Source: JANXUR01 sp038229415 | Lineage (GTDB): Bacteria; Acidobacteriota; Terriglobia; Terriglobales; Acidobacteriaceae | Length of the DNA: 64,000 bases | Reading direction: 5' to 3' | Assembly: GCA_038229415.1 (NCBI GenBank) | Contig: JBBROM010000002.1 | Coordinates: 445,594-509,593, forward strand | In this document: piece after piece, positions 51,973 through 61,988 of the stretch | Layout of the letters: every line of letters begins with the position of its first letter | Position numbering within the stretch: the stretch's first letter is position 1 | Translations under genes and position numbers: made by a program | Notes under the pieces: model-generated | The model's input: only the letters and a program-made list of their open reading frames with translations | Told to the model about the DNA's origin: nothing | Databases searched by the model: none

Positions 51973-54623
51973 TCACTCTGCTTTGGATTGGCAAGAGACG
52001 ATCTTGCGCTCAATCTGTTCACCAAGCGATGCCCCAGTTCTTTCCAAGACCGTCATCAGAAAAAGAGCCTTGCCATCACTCTTATGCTCCCATAACAGCC
52101 CTACATTTAATTTTTCCTTGGAGTCATCATTGGTCGCATAGATCTCTCCCTTGTGCTCCACCACGAGCAAGCGGCCATCTTGAAGCTCCGCTACAAAATC
52201 AGGATAGAACTTACGATTGGCCAAAGGTAGGAAGAACCCCCGCCGCTCCAGATTCCGAACCCAATGCTTGACCTCTGGGGTTACATCGAGCGCGCACGCG
52301 CAGTCGTATTCTTGGCCCTTGTTTTTCAGTTCGCCAACCAGCGGGTAAAAATGCTTCTGAAAACGATGGGGTTGTCCTTCGTAGTTCCAGTTTGGTGCAT
52401 ACGCGTCTGCCTTGAAATCGAAAGTGTAGTCAAAGCTGGTTTCGGTTGTGGCCGTCGGACCGAATAGCGTCTCCTGATAGCAGCTCTGACTCGCGCTCTC
52501 GCGATGCCGGGCGATCTTCTGCAACAGAGCCTTTAGCAGAACAAACCGCCAGCGCACTAGTGCGCTCAGTGGAATGTCGCGTTGTTCAATCAAGAAAGAT
52601 ATCGCTCGTCTCGTAAACTCCAAAAGCTTTGGTTGCGAAATGTCGGGTTGACGGCAACGGCCGTCGAGCCAGCCACACAACTCGCTCTGCGACCAGTCTG
52701 TCTCTACCAAATCCAAGTCAATCTGTTCCGCCCGGCCAACTGCCGTATGCGTCAATCTGCCAGCGATATTCAGATCAATTTCCCATTCGACCCCGGATTC
52801 GGTAAGCCGAAAGTCATGCTCAGTCAGTTCCGGGGAGTAGTCAAGCAAGTTCCAGCCACGTGCATCCAGGAATGCTGCTGGCTCGGCCAGCTCGAGTATC
52901 CCTTCAAAGGCAAAGCACAACTGGGGAACCGCAAAATGCACGCCACGGTTAGCGGGTGCAACCTGCCTGTGCCACACTGCCTGGTGGCGCTGCGATTCCG
53001 CGAAGAGGCGGCTCCGAGCATCTTCCGAGCGCGCTGATTGCACCACGCGTGCCATCACTTGTGCGGGTATGTCGCCGGTCAAAATCACGCGGCTTCCTTC
53101 AATCGTTTTTTCGATTGCGACCGACGTCTGCTCCACTACCGACAGTTCAACCCCGGTTAGATCCTCTTCCAGTTCGATCACGGTTCGGATCGGCGCAGCC
53201 GTAAACAGGTTCTCTTCCGAATCCCCAAAATCAAGACCCGCACTTTGTTCAATGAATGCATCGGCTTCCTGCTTCTCGAAGCCCATCTCCACCAATCGGT
53301 CGTGCAACTGCTGCACTGCATTCGGCCAGGAGGCCTTCGAAACGTGCGCATACGCGCGATTCAAGTCCGGCTCCTTGCGCCTCTTGGCGTATGGCATACG
53401 CAGCACACGCCCCAGCAACTGCTCCACGTCCTTCTTCGAATGCACTGTCGCCACGGAGCAGAATACATAAGCGAACGAGCAGTCCCAGCCCTCTTTCAAC
53501 GCCTCCACAGTAATCACAAAATCAATCTTGCAATCGCGCGAAAACAGGTTGATGCCATCCAGTTCCTTCTGGTCGCCCGTCACCACCGCAATTTTTTCGC
53601 GAGGAATGTGTTCTTGTTCTAAGAGGTGCTTTAGCAGCACTTCCTTTGTTACATCCCGATCCTTCGCTTCGGCTTGTAGCAGCACAATCGGGCGGATATA
53701 ATCGCCGTCCGTCGCTGCCACACTTTCCAGCCGTTTGCGAGTCAAAATACTATCGCGCACTGCCTCCTCCCAGTTCTTATGCTCGCTGAGCCGGATGGGC
53801 AGTTTGATCATCTCCTCCGCCTTCAACTCAGTGGCTGAGACGTTGTGCAAGATATTGCTGTCGTCCGCCGGGGTGGCGGTGAATTCCACCACGCATGCGG
53901 CGCGAATACGGTTCAGCACCTCGACACTCAGTGGCGAGGCGTGATTATGCGCCTCATCCACAATCACCAACGGACGGTGCAGCGCCAGTAAGTTGCGGAA
54001 TGAGAACTTGACCTGCCCCTTATCCTCACCCTCTTCAATCCGGTCGAGCCCGGGAGTTTGCAGCGCTGCCGATGTGAAGTGCGGTTCCAGATTCTCGTTG
54101 TGGGCATAAACCTTACGGGCTACCGTATTTTTCTCGTTAACCCGTAGTGTTTGCATGGTCGCCACGATTACGCACGCGTTGCCCTGCACGTCGGCGGGTG
54201 TCAGGTCGGCAAAGTCGGCAATGTCGAGCACCCGGAGCCGCCGTGGAAGGCCTCTCGCAACGTCTCGTGATTAGGGTGTCCGGGGCGTTGCAGTGTCTCC
54301 AAAGTCTGACTGCGGATGGTATTGCTGGGCACTAGCCACAACACCATTGGGTGTTCCCGCTCCAGGTAAGCTTCCGCCGCTATCTTCGCGGTGTGTGCTG
54401 CCAGCAGCGTCTTGCCGCCGCCCGTGGGCAGGCGCAAACACACTGAGGGCACCGTGGGCAGCCCGTCCAGCGCACGGTAGGGGCGCTCATCACGCACGCC
54501 GGGTTTCTCCATCTGCTCAAATGCCCGCTGCGGGCCGATCAAGCGCGCCGCCTCCAAATAGGCACGCAGAACTTCCAGTGTTTGGGTTTGGTACCGCTTG
54601 AGAGCAAACAGGGCCATGGTCAC
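51973..54623 (-). pseudogene. Type III restriction enzyme, Res subunit, broken by a one-base frameshift
   Basis: The gene would encode about 880 residues of a type III Res subunit. The N-terminal part has an SF2 helicase Walker A (RLPTGGGKTLLAAHTAK); the later part has VIVDEAHNH, FTATP, EGWDCSFAYVF and LLGRVLRMP. The C-terminal nuclease-like motif is FYPDFVAELQDGRLLVVEHKGE (D...E-x-K). After residue 125 the first frame ends at a stop near 54201; the second frame resumes with RLRVLDIADFADLTP. One missing base near 54238-54243 (GGCGG) explains the break. The GTG at 54623 overlaps the mod stop as GTGA. Restriction activity is probably lost unless this is a sequence error. Confidence 0.85.
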
Positions 54624-56146
54624 CGTGCCTTTACGTCATAGGGCGTCTGCTTAAACACGATGCCCAGTTGGTTGAGCCGCTCCGGACTCAGGCGGCAGGC
54701 TTCGCCGTAGATGACCCTCGATCCTGGATGCTTCGGCAACTCCGCCAGAATCCGGGCTGTCAGTACATTGCCGCCGTCGGGTCGCTTGTCGCCCAGAATG
54801 CCGTTATAGAGCAGGTAATAGCCTGTGCCGTTATGTGCGCCCAGAAACGGGCTGCGCGGCCTCTTGTGCAGCGCGGTATGGGTTTCGCAAAACCAGACGT
54901 GGGCAGCCAAGTGCACAAAGCGAATCTTGGGGTTGATCTCGCCCTCTTCATCAAAAATGGGCGCGCCCAGCCGGTAAAAACAGAAACCGCCGCCGCCCTT
55001 CCACTCCACAGCCTCAGAGATGCCACCGGGGTCCTCGCCATCAATCACCTTCTTCATCCGGGGGATAATGTGAGTGTGGCTGTGCTCGCCAAGTTCAACC
55101 ATGATCCATCGGCGGTCCATCTTGTGCGCGACTGCGCCTGTCGTGCCAGAGCCTGCGAAGGAATCGAGAACCAAGTCCCCTGGATTCGACGCGATCTCTA
55201 TGACCCTGCTAATCAGTCCTTCGGGCTTAGGGGTCTCGAATGGTGGGATGTCCTTCAAAAGCTTGTTGAGATGATCTCGCTTTGCTCCCTGATTTGTTCC
55301 AACGTCATCGGCTGGCCACCAAGTTCTAGGTGCAACTCCCTCGCGCACCTCGCTCAGATAGCGCTTAATTATGGGTAAGCGGTCGCCGTCCACGCCGAAG
55401 TACGTCCGGCCTTCAGCTCTAGCAGTTTCAAGGGTGGACCCCGAGAACGCCCAATACCTCCCTGGAGGCGGGGTGGTCGCTCGCCCAGACGGTAGGATTA
55501 CCGAAAATCTTTGCTTCTCGGTGCCACTCTTGGCCGTACCGTCATCTCCCTGACGCCAAGGCCCACGCGGATCATTGTCGGGGTTCTTGAATCTCCCAAG
55601 TTGGGTCTTTGTACGCGGTAGAAGGTTGCGAGAACTCGCCCATGCATATCGTGCTTTCGCAAATACAAGTATGTTGTCATGCGAGAGGGAAATATCCGCA
55701 TCACCACGACCGCCTTTGTCCTTCTCCCAAACACAGGTCGCGACGAAATTACCACGCCCAAACACTTCGTCCATGATGACCTTAAGGTAGTGGGCCTCAT
55801 TGTCATCAATCGTCACCCAGATGCTGCCGTCCTCGGCAAGAAGTTCGCGCAATAGTTGCAGACGTGGAAACATCAAAGCCAACCACTGGCTGTGTTCCAA
55901 GTTGTCGTTGTAGTGCTCGAAGGCGCTGCGGGTGTTATAGGGCGGGTCAATAAAGATGCACTTCACGCGTCCGGCGTAGTAGGGCAACAGCGACTTGAGG
56001 GCTTCGAGGTTGTCGCCCTGTATCAGCATATTGGGCGATTCGGGGTCGCCCGCGCTCAGGGTGTCGTCGGCTTCCAGCAGGCGATAGGGGACAGCCTCAG
56101 CAGCTTTGACATGCTTTTCGCGGTCCAACCAATGCAGGATGGGCAT
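54620..56146 (-). CDS. Type III DNA methyltransferase (Mod), beta-class
   Basis: The 508-residue N6-adenine-type methyltransferase has motif IV DPPYNTRSAFEH near residue 70 before motif I (LDSFAGSGTTGAVA, near residue 320), the order of beta-class/type III Mod enzymes. The segment between, with FKNPDNDPRGPW, is the target-recognition region and determines specificity, which cannot be read from sequence. ATG 56146 (MPILHWLDREKHVKAA) is a typical Mod N-terminus. The Mod frame is intact although Res is broken, so methylation may persist. Confidence 0.92.
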   Translation of the reverse strand: MPILHWLDREKHVKAAEAVPYRLLEADDTLSAGDPESPNMLIQGDNLEALKSLLPYYAGRVKCIFIDPPYNTRSAFEHYNDNLEHSQWLALMFPRLQLLRELLAEDGSIWVTIDDNEAHYLKVIMDEVFGRGNFVATCVWEKDKGGRGDADISLSHDNILVFAKARYAWASSRNLLPRTKTQLGRFKNPDNDPRGPWRQGDDGTAKSGTEKQRFSVILPSGRATTPPPGRYWAFSGSTLETARAEGRTYFGVDGDRLPIIKRYLSEVREGVAPRTWWPADDVGTNQGAKRDHLNKLLKDIPPFETPKPEGLISRVIEIASNPGDLVLDSFAGSGTTGAVAHKMDRRWIMVELGEHSHTHIIPRMKKVIDGEDPGGISEAVEWKGGGGFCFYRLGAPIFDEEGEINPKIRFVHLAAHVWFCETHTALHKRPRSPFLGAHNGTGYYLLYNGILGDKRPDGGNVLTARILAELPKHPGSRVIYGEACRLSPERLNQLGIVFKQTPYDVKAR

Positions 56147-56268
56147 TAGCGGTGGCTCCGCCAAACCGCAACGTCGCGATGTGGGGATGCAAGTAAGAAC
56201 TCGGGGGCGATCCAATCACGAAGTCGCATCGGTGAAAGTGTATAACGTGTCCATTCCAAATAGTCGCT

Positions 56269-57345
56269 CTACTCGCCCATCATCACCGAATCGAATGCGC
56301 GCGAGGCGGCCAGCCGGCCGTCGCTATACAGCCGCCAGCGTCGCCACACGATGCGCAGGCTTGCCATCACCGGCACGGAGAGGAACACGCCCAGCACCCC
56401 CGCGATTTCGCCGCCAGCCAGCAGGCCGAACAGCAATGCCAGAGGATGCAGTTGCAGCCGCTGGCCCATGACTTTGGGCATGACCACATAGTCCATAATC
56501 AGCCGCCAGGCTGCGAGGAAGGGAATCAGCAAGCCAAGTGACGGTTCACCGGTGAGGTATGCCACCACCAGAATGGTCAGGATCGTCGCCCACGGTCCAA
56601 TGATCGGCACAAACTCGAGCACGCCACCAGCGACGCCGAGTACCAGCGCATACGGCATCCCCATTAGCGAAAGCCCTGCTGTGTAAACAATCAGCGAGAG
56701 CAGCGCCATCAGCAGTTGCGAACGCATAAAGTGCGCCAGCATCTCATCCATGTCGCGGATCACGCCTTCCACCAGCATCCGGGTGGAGTCCTGACGGATA
56801 TTTCGCAACAGCGCCGTCGCGAATCCGCCTCCGTCATAGAGCATGAAGATGGCGAGAATGGGAACCAGCAGAATCCAGCCAATGTTTTGCGCTGCTTCGG
56901 CCACGCGCAGGCCCACCCGATTTAGGATGTTCTGAATGTCGGCCTGATGATCGTGCAGATAGTTTTGCACCACTTGTTGCGTCTTGTGGCTCCAGCCGCG
57001 TTCGGCGCCAATCTGCTTGACGATGGTGCCAGAGCTTACCTGGTCAATCAGCCCCGGCAGGGTACTACCCAGCCGCGCGGCTTCGCGGCCTACCTGCGGC
57101 CCCACAAAGACGAAAAATGTGACCAACAGCGAGACGAGCAGAATGTAAAGCGCGACGATCGCGCGACCACGCCCAAACAGCAGCATGTCCAAACGCGCCA
57201 CCAAGGGTTCCATGAGATAAGCAAAGAATATGGCGAACAGAAAGACGAGCAGGGACTGGCGCAAAACATAGATCAGCCCGAGAATCACCACGAACGCAGT
57301 CGCAGTGAATAAAATCTTTGCCGTCTTGGAATCAAACAAGGTCAC
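56269..57345 (-). CDS. AI-2E family transporter (PerM-like)
   Basis: The 358-residue membrane protein has eight helices and the family motifs YVLRQSLLVFLFAIFFAYLMEPLV at the start and GVAGGVLEFVPIIGPW near residue 245. Family members include autoinducer-2 exporters and Na+/H+ antiporters (PerM/YtvI type); substrate unknown. No AI-2 synthesis gene is present in the window. It is upstream of the type III system on the same strand. Confidence 0.9.
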   Translation of the reverse strand: MTLFDSKTAKILFTATAFVVILGLIYVLRQSLLVFLFAIFFAYLMEPLVARLDMLLFGRGRAIVALYILLVSLLVTFFVFVGPQVGREAARLGSTLPGLIDQVSSGTIVKQIGAERGWSHKTQQVVQNYLHDHQADIQNILNRVGLRVAEAAQNIGWILLVPILAIFMLYDGGGFATALLRNIRQDSTRMLVEGVIRDMDEMLAHFMRSQLLMALLSLIVYTAGLSLMGMPYALVLGVAGGVLEFVPIIGPWATILTILVVAYLTGEPSLGLLIPFLAAWRLIMDYVVMPKVMGQRLQLHPLALLFGLLAGGEIAGVLGVFLSVPVMASLRIVWRRWRLYSDGRLAASRAFDSVMMGE

Positions 57346-57425
57346 GAGTCAATGTTCACTCGCGGAGTGCCCGCAGCGCAAGTCGCAAGTGCGGTTCTGC
57401 AAGCTCGCAAGTACAGCGTTTGCGC

Positions 57426-58202
57426 TTAATGCGGTTGCGCATAATGCGCGGCGAGGGGCTCCCGCAGAATCTCCACCGGCTCGCCAGAGTGGGTGAGCCG
57501 AACCAACCTGTATTCATGGTCGAGCCACAAGGACCACTCCCCGGTGTCATCTTCGAGTGTGAAGCGCAGCAGGTCTGCCTCCTGATTGCCCAGCTTCACC
57601 TTTTCCGACCCCAGAAAGCGCAGACTCACCTGCATGGAATAGCGGTGTAGCGGCACCAGCGCAGGCAGTCTTGCAGGGACGGCAGGCTTTACCGGGCACG
57701 CCAGTGTCCCGTTTTCCGCCTTGCAATAATCCTGCAGGTAGCGCCACAGCAACAGCTCGCGCAGTACGAAGAAGTTATTATCCAGCACCAACGCCGAGGG
57801 GGTAAGAGCATAACGCTGGGTCAGGTTTTCATCCGGTGCGCTCCCGGATTGCTGCGCCAGAAAGTCGCCATCAGGTGCCAAGCTGAGGTGCCCCTTGCCC
57901 GGAGCTACTTCATGCCACTCATACCGCCTAAGCAGCCCGGCGGGCGTCAATTCCAGTTGCGCCTTCTGCTCGGCCTTGCTGCCATCCAGAATCTTGATGC
58001 TGCTTTCAGTGACGCTGCCATTTTCCAACTGGGTTACAGAAAAAGTCTCGCGTGCAATGGCGGTTCCGCCAGACAGCACGGTAAAGCTGCCCGCATCAAT
58101 TACCCGGCCACTGTGGGGCGTTTCACCGCGGGCCAGCAGCGGAATCAAGGCCGCGAGCAAGAAAAATATCCAGGAAAGTATTTGGTACGGTCGGTGCCTC
58201 AT
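57426..58202 (-). CDS. Secreted uncharacterised protein, shares a strand with aroK
   Basis: The 258-residue protein has a signal peptide (ILSWIFFLLAALIPLLARGE) and a beta-rich body without recognised motifs (TAIARETFSVTQLENGSVTESSIKILDGSK; ADLLRFTLEDDTGEWSLWLDHEYRLVRL). Two cysteines (YCKAENGTLACPVKP) could form a disulfide. The second half resembles lipoprotein-localisation-like beta sheets but this is weak. It starts 24 bases after the aroK stop. Confidence 0.6.
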   Translation of the reverse strand: MRHRPYQILSWIFFLLAALIPLLARGETPHSGRVIDAGSFTVLSGGTAIARETFSVTQLENGSVTESSIKILDGSKAEQKAQLELTPAGLLRRYEWHEVAPGKGHLSLAPDGDFLAQQSGSAPDENLTQRYALTPSALVLDNNFFVLRELLLWRYLQDYCKAENGTLACPVKPAVPARLPALVPLHRYSMQVSLRFLGSEKVKLGNQEADLLRFTLEDDTGEWSLWLDHEYRLVRLTHSGEPVEILREPLAAHYAQPH

Positions 58203-58226
58203 TGCGCCCCCAAGGCGCAATCATTG

Positions 58227-58799
58227 TCAGGACGGTTGGCTCGACCGCAGCCAATCCTGAATCACGCCTGCAATCTCCTTAGGCAATTTTCCTGCCGTTG
58301 CCACGCGCAGGTGGGACATTTCGTAAATTGGCAGCCGCTCCCGGTAAAGCCTTTGGAATGAGTCATAATCGCTAGCAAGGGGACGCTCGGTTACTGCCTC
58401 GCGGCAGCGCTTCCACATCAGGTCGAGCGGGTGATCGAGGAATACGGTTAGAGCTTTCCCATTTTGAAGCATCGCCCGGTTCCATTCTGGGACGAATCCG
58501 CCACCGCCCAAGGCCAGCACCAGCGGCTCCAGCTCGGCTTGCGCCAGCGTGGTCGCCAGTGCATCGGACTCACGCGCACGGAACGCTTGCTCGCCCTCTT
58601 CCTTGAAAAGCTGGGGGATGCTCTTGCCTGCGGCTGTTGCGATAACAGCGTCCAGATCCTGAAAGCCCCAGCCTAGGCTGGCCGCCAAGCTGTAGCCCAC
58701 TGTACTCTTGCCGCTGCCCATAAAGCCGACAAGCACAATCGCACGAGGACGTTCGGGTCTGGGATGGGAAGGAGCGGGAAGGGGAGGGAGGTCAGGCAT
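58227..58799 (-). CDS. aroK: Shikimate kinase
   Basis: The 190-residue enzyme phosphorylates shikimate in aromatic amino acid synthesis. It has the P-loop VLVGFMGSGKSTVGYSLA, DLDAVIAT, LALGGGGFV and the lid region RPLASDY. An N-terminal Pro-rich extension of about 18 residues (MPDLPPLPAPSHPRPERP) is unusual. It follows the DUF4097 gene on the same strand. Confidence 0.92.
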   Translation of the reverse strand: MPDLPPLPAPSHPRPERPRAIVLVGFMGSGKSTVGYSLAASLGWGFQDLDAVIATAAGKSIPQLFKEEGEQAFRARESDALATTLAQAELEPLVLALGGGGFVPEWNRAMLQNGKALTVFLDHPLDLMWKRCREAVTERPLASDYDSFQRLYRERLPIYEMSHLRVATAGKLPKEIAGVIQDWLRSSQPS

Positions 58800-58853
58800 A
58801 CAGTCAAAGCTGGTTGCGGGGCCAAGCTGGTTTGCCAGCCCCGCAAAAATCTA

Positions 58854-59726
58854 CTAGGGATGATTGATGCTGATGAAGCCAAGATGCGTATGCAAATCCA
58901 CCAAGGCAAATCCTGGGCCACGACCAAACAGCCCAGAAAGCCCATTCTTCGCGCCAGGCAGAAAGCCTATGTGTGCATTGGGACGCACCGGGCGATCCGA
59001 GTTTACGTGGCCCGTATTGGAAACAGCAGTAAGGTTCGCGGAAGCGTCCAGCGGCAGCATCAGTTCAATGTTGCCGGAATAGGTGTGCAACTCGTAGCTG
59101 CCCGTTGGGCCAAACTGGCCGGCGTAGCGAATCAAGCCACTGGTAGTTTCCACCTTCACCAGCGGGCCGCCGACCGAACGCAGGAACACGCTGCCACCAA
59201 CCGTCATCACTTCTACGTGACCTTGCTGGATGTCAGTCAGCGTTACGTCGCCATCGAGCGTGCGCACATGCACATGTGCTCCAACAATGTCCCTCACATA
59301 CACCGAGGCGGAATCGCCTTCCAGCGTCACATCCGCTCCGAGCTTTTCCACCTTGAGCGGGCCCGTGGAAGAGCGCAGATTCAGCTCGGTCCCGTAAGGC
59401 ACGGTCAGTTCGTAGGAGACTTGGGCATTAGCAGCGGTCGCGCCCGGAAGCATGTGCGAACGCAGTTCCACATGGCTGCCACTCTGCAGCGGATCAACCT
59501 CTACTTTGTCGGAACCCAGGGTCGCCTTTACCGTGATTACATTAGTGTTGGCCGAATGCACGGTAATGGGGCCGTACTGGTTGTACACCGAGACACTGGC
59601 GTCCGCGCCCACGTCGTAGCGCAACTGTTTGACCAGCTTTGAGTCTGCCCCATGTACGGCGACACTCGCCGCCAGAATAAGCCCAAGCAGGCTCAAGGGT
59701 GCACCGGATTGCAGTTTCTTCGTCAT
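58854..59726 (-). CDS. DUF4097 family beta-helix protein, secreted
   Basis: The 290-residue product has a signal peptide (LSLLGLILAASVAVHGAD) and a series of beta repeats (VYNQYGPITVHSANTNVITVKAT; DVTLEGDSASVYVRDIVG; HVHVRTLDGDVTLTDIQQG; HVEVMTVGGSVFLRSVGGPLVKVETTSGLIRYAGQ) characteristic of DUF4097-like beta-helix proteins. These often lie with ECF sigma/anti-sigma pairs, as here. ATG 59726 or 59753 is the start. Envelope-exposed; function unknown. Confidence 0.82.
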   Translation of the reverse strand: MTKKLQSGAPLSLLGLILAASVAVHGADSKLVKQLRYDVGADASVSVYNQYGPITVHSANTNVITVKATLGSDKVEVDPLQSGSHVELRSHMLPGATAANAQVSYELTVPYGTELNLRSSTGPLKVEKLGADVTLEGDSASVYVRDIVGAHVHVRTLDGDVTLTDIQQGHVEVMTVGGSVFLRSVGGPLVKVETTSGLIRYAGQFGPTGSYELHTYSGNIELMLPLDASANLTAVSNTGHVNSDRPVRPNAHIGFLPGAKNGLSGLFGRGPGFALVDLHTHLGFISINHP

Positions 59727-59802
59727 CGTTTTGCCGACCCGCGATACCGTCATTCTCACACAAAACCTCGGCTTGCAAGAAATCTCACTACACTTACCGG
59801 AA

Positions 59803-60453
59803 CTACTGCCCGGAGTCCGAATACGCAACCTCGTACACCATCGTCTTCTGGTTGTAGGCATCCCGCAGAGCCTCGTCGGCTCCCGCGTCATTAGGATTTA
59901 CATCCACGGTACGCTTGGCATCGGCTATGTAAGCGTTCACCTGATCCAGATGTTTGCCGTAGCGCGCTGCCTTTTCCTGCGATTGCGCCGCTACCTGCTT
60001 CAGCAGGGCCTCATCTTCCACCGTTCGGGGCACCAGGTTGATCTGGTTGATCTGTGCTACCGGCGGGGGGGCAATAGTGCCATTCAGCACTGCCAGATAC
60101 GTTCCCGTGCCTAGCACCAGCATCGCCGCCAGCGGCATCAGCCACTTCGCCGAAAATCCCGCGCGCGGCTCAGGCCGCACAAACGGAATCACGGTCGTCT
60201 CAGACTTACCTTGCTCCCGAATCACGCCTTCGCTTTTCAATTGCAGTGCAATGCCGGGCCACAGGTCGTTCGCCGGCTCGTAGTCTGCAGGCAGCGCAGC
60301 CGCTTCGGCAGCGATGTAGTGCAAGTCCGCCCACAGCGTGGCGCAATCGTCGCAACTGGCCAAGTGCGCCATCTGTTGCGGAGTGCCCCCACCATCAATG
60401 ATCTTTGGCAGAATCTCTCCAAATTGTTCGCACGTCATATTCTGGTCATTCAT
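59803..60453 (-). CDS. Membrane-anchored anti-sigma factor with zinc motif
   Basis: The 216-residue protein has a ZAS motif H-LAS-C-DD-C (near residue 29-36) at the N-terminus, one membrane helix (WLMPLAAMLVLGTGTYLAVL) and a periplasmic helical tail. It should hold the ECF sigma factor encoded just upstream. Starts at 60459 and 60453 are both plausible. Confidence 0.85.
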   Translation of the reverse strand: MNDQNMTCEQFGEILPKIIDGGGTPQQMAHLASCDDCATLWADLHYIAAEAAALPADYEPANDLWPGIALQLKSEGVIREQGKSETTVIPFVRPEPRAGFSAKWLMPLAAMLVLGTGTYLAVLNGTIAPPPVAQINQINLVPRTVEDEALLKQVAAQSQEKAARYGKHLDQVNAYIADAKRTVDVNPNDAGADEALRDAYNQKTMVYEVAYSDSGQ

Positions 60454-60532
60454 GGTCATTCTCTTTCTCACCCCGCGTCCGCTGACTGCTCCTGCGTTCG
60501 CTTCGCCCTTCACTCGCCGTGTGCCTTACTTG

Positions 60533-61144
60533 TCAGGCCCGGCTGTTTTGCTGATGCAGCAGTTCGCGCAACTTCATACGCGCTTTATGCAACTGCGACT
60601 TGCTGTTGCCAATCGAACATCCGATCATGGTCGCAATCTCGTTATGTTCGTAGCCATCCACATCGTGGAGCACGAAAATGTTGCGATACCCGGCGGGCAA
60701 TTCGGCGATCACTCGCTCCAGCGTTACCCGGTCAATCGAGCCGGTCAGCCGCTCATCCCGCTTGCCGATGTCGCGCTTGGGCCCATCTTCCTGCGCCGGG
60801 TCCAGAGCCTCATCCAGAGAAACCTCTGGCAGGCTCTTCTTGCGCAACTTCATCAGCACCACGTTTACAGACATGCGATGCAGCCACGTCGTAAACGCCG
60901 ACTCTCCGCGGAAGGTGGCGATCTTGCGGAAGAGTTGCAGGAACGCTTCCTGCGTCAAATCCTCGGCCTCGGCGGTGTTGTTCACCATCCGCAGGCAGAT
61001 CGAGTACACCCGCCGCTTGTGCGCCTCATAGAGCGTTTGGAAGGCCGCTGCGTCACCCTGTTGGGCCCGCGCGATCACTGCTGCTTCCGCTTGCTTGGCG
61101 CTTTCTGTTTGCTTTGCCGGTGCCAAATTGTCTTCCGGCCGCAC
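60533..61144 (-). CDS. ECF-type RNA polymerase sigma factor (second)
   Basis: The 203-residue sigma-70 factor has region 2 (AFQTLYEAHKRRVYSICLRMVNNTAEAEDLTQEAFLQLFRKIATFRGESAFTTWLHRMSVNVV) and region 4 (VIAELPAGYRNIFVLHDVDGYEHNEIATMIGCSIGNSKSQLHKARMKLRELL). The order sigma - anti-sigma - DUF4097 is a common regulatory cassette; no similar factor is shared with the pair at 4.5-5.5 kb beyond family level. Confidence 0.93.
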   Translation of the reverse strand: MRPEDNLAPAKQTESAKQAEAAVIARAQQGDAAAFQTLYEAHKRRVYSICLRMVNNTAEAEDLTQEAFLQLFRKIATFRGESAFTTWLHRMSVNVVLMKLRKKSLPEVSLDEALDPAQEDGPKRDIGKRDERLTGSIDRVTLERVIAELPAGYRNIFVLHDVDGYEHNEIATMIGCSIGNSKSQLHKARMKLRELLHQQNSRA

Positions 61145-61988
61145 TCTGATAGATGCGGCCTAAGTCCTTTTACGTTGTATGGCTTGCAAGGTGACGGCGA
61201 TGCAGGGCCTTGGGTACTTTGGTGATTCCATTAGCAGTGTACAAGAATTGGAATCCCGAATGAAATTCGGGAGGGAGTAAGGGACGCACCCCGGTGGGCA
61301 GAGTGTGCTGGGATGTTGGAACGCGCTGCCGAAATTCGCTATGGTTCTGGGCGCGAATGCGATGTTCGTTTCTGGTGCTGCAACCCGTGCGCGTTGCCTA
61401 TCGGCGAAACGGCGGGATTCACGAACTTCGGATTCGTTATTTCTCCGAAAAATGCTGCAAAAATTCTTCAAGGAATGCTCCCGCAGACACCCCCATGTCT
61501 CCGTACATTTTGTGCTGAAAAGCTATGATGGCGCGGTGGTTAAGGGGATGGGATGGTAACCCTTTCGGCAGCGGAAGCGGAGAGGGCAGCCGGAAATTTT
61601 GAGCGCAGTTCGGGTGAGGAAATGGGCCGCTATTCGGGGCAAAAATCGCGCGATGTTTCGTGAATTTTGGGTTCATGCGCGACTTGCAGAAAGCCTCGCG
61701 CGAAATTGGGTCCGTGGAAGAGGTGAAATTGCCGCGGCATTTTAGTCTAAGCGGTTGATGATCAATGATTTACAACGAGGGTGATGCGATGGGATTTCAA
61801 TAGGAGAGCGCGAGGAAATTGCGCGAGAGTTTGCGAGAATCTGAAAAAACATATGTATGGTTTGCGATGTGAAGGATTTTCGCGAAAATCGCGTCGGGTT
61901 TTTCGAGCGGCGAAAGAAATAACAGCCCTGCAATGAGCAGCTTGCGGCGATATGTCAGCGCGATTTTGTATGGGATTTTTGGTGCCGC

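Noticed and set aside
58764..59642. 292-codon open frame on the plus strand
   Set aside because: Antisense to the DUF4097 gene; no recognisable domain.
60338..61225. 295-codon open frame on the plus strand
   Set aside because: Antisense to the anti-sigma and ECF sigma genes; no signal of its own.
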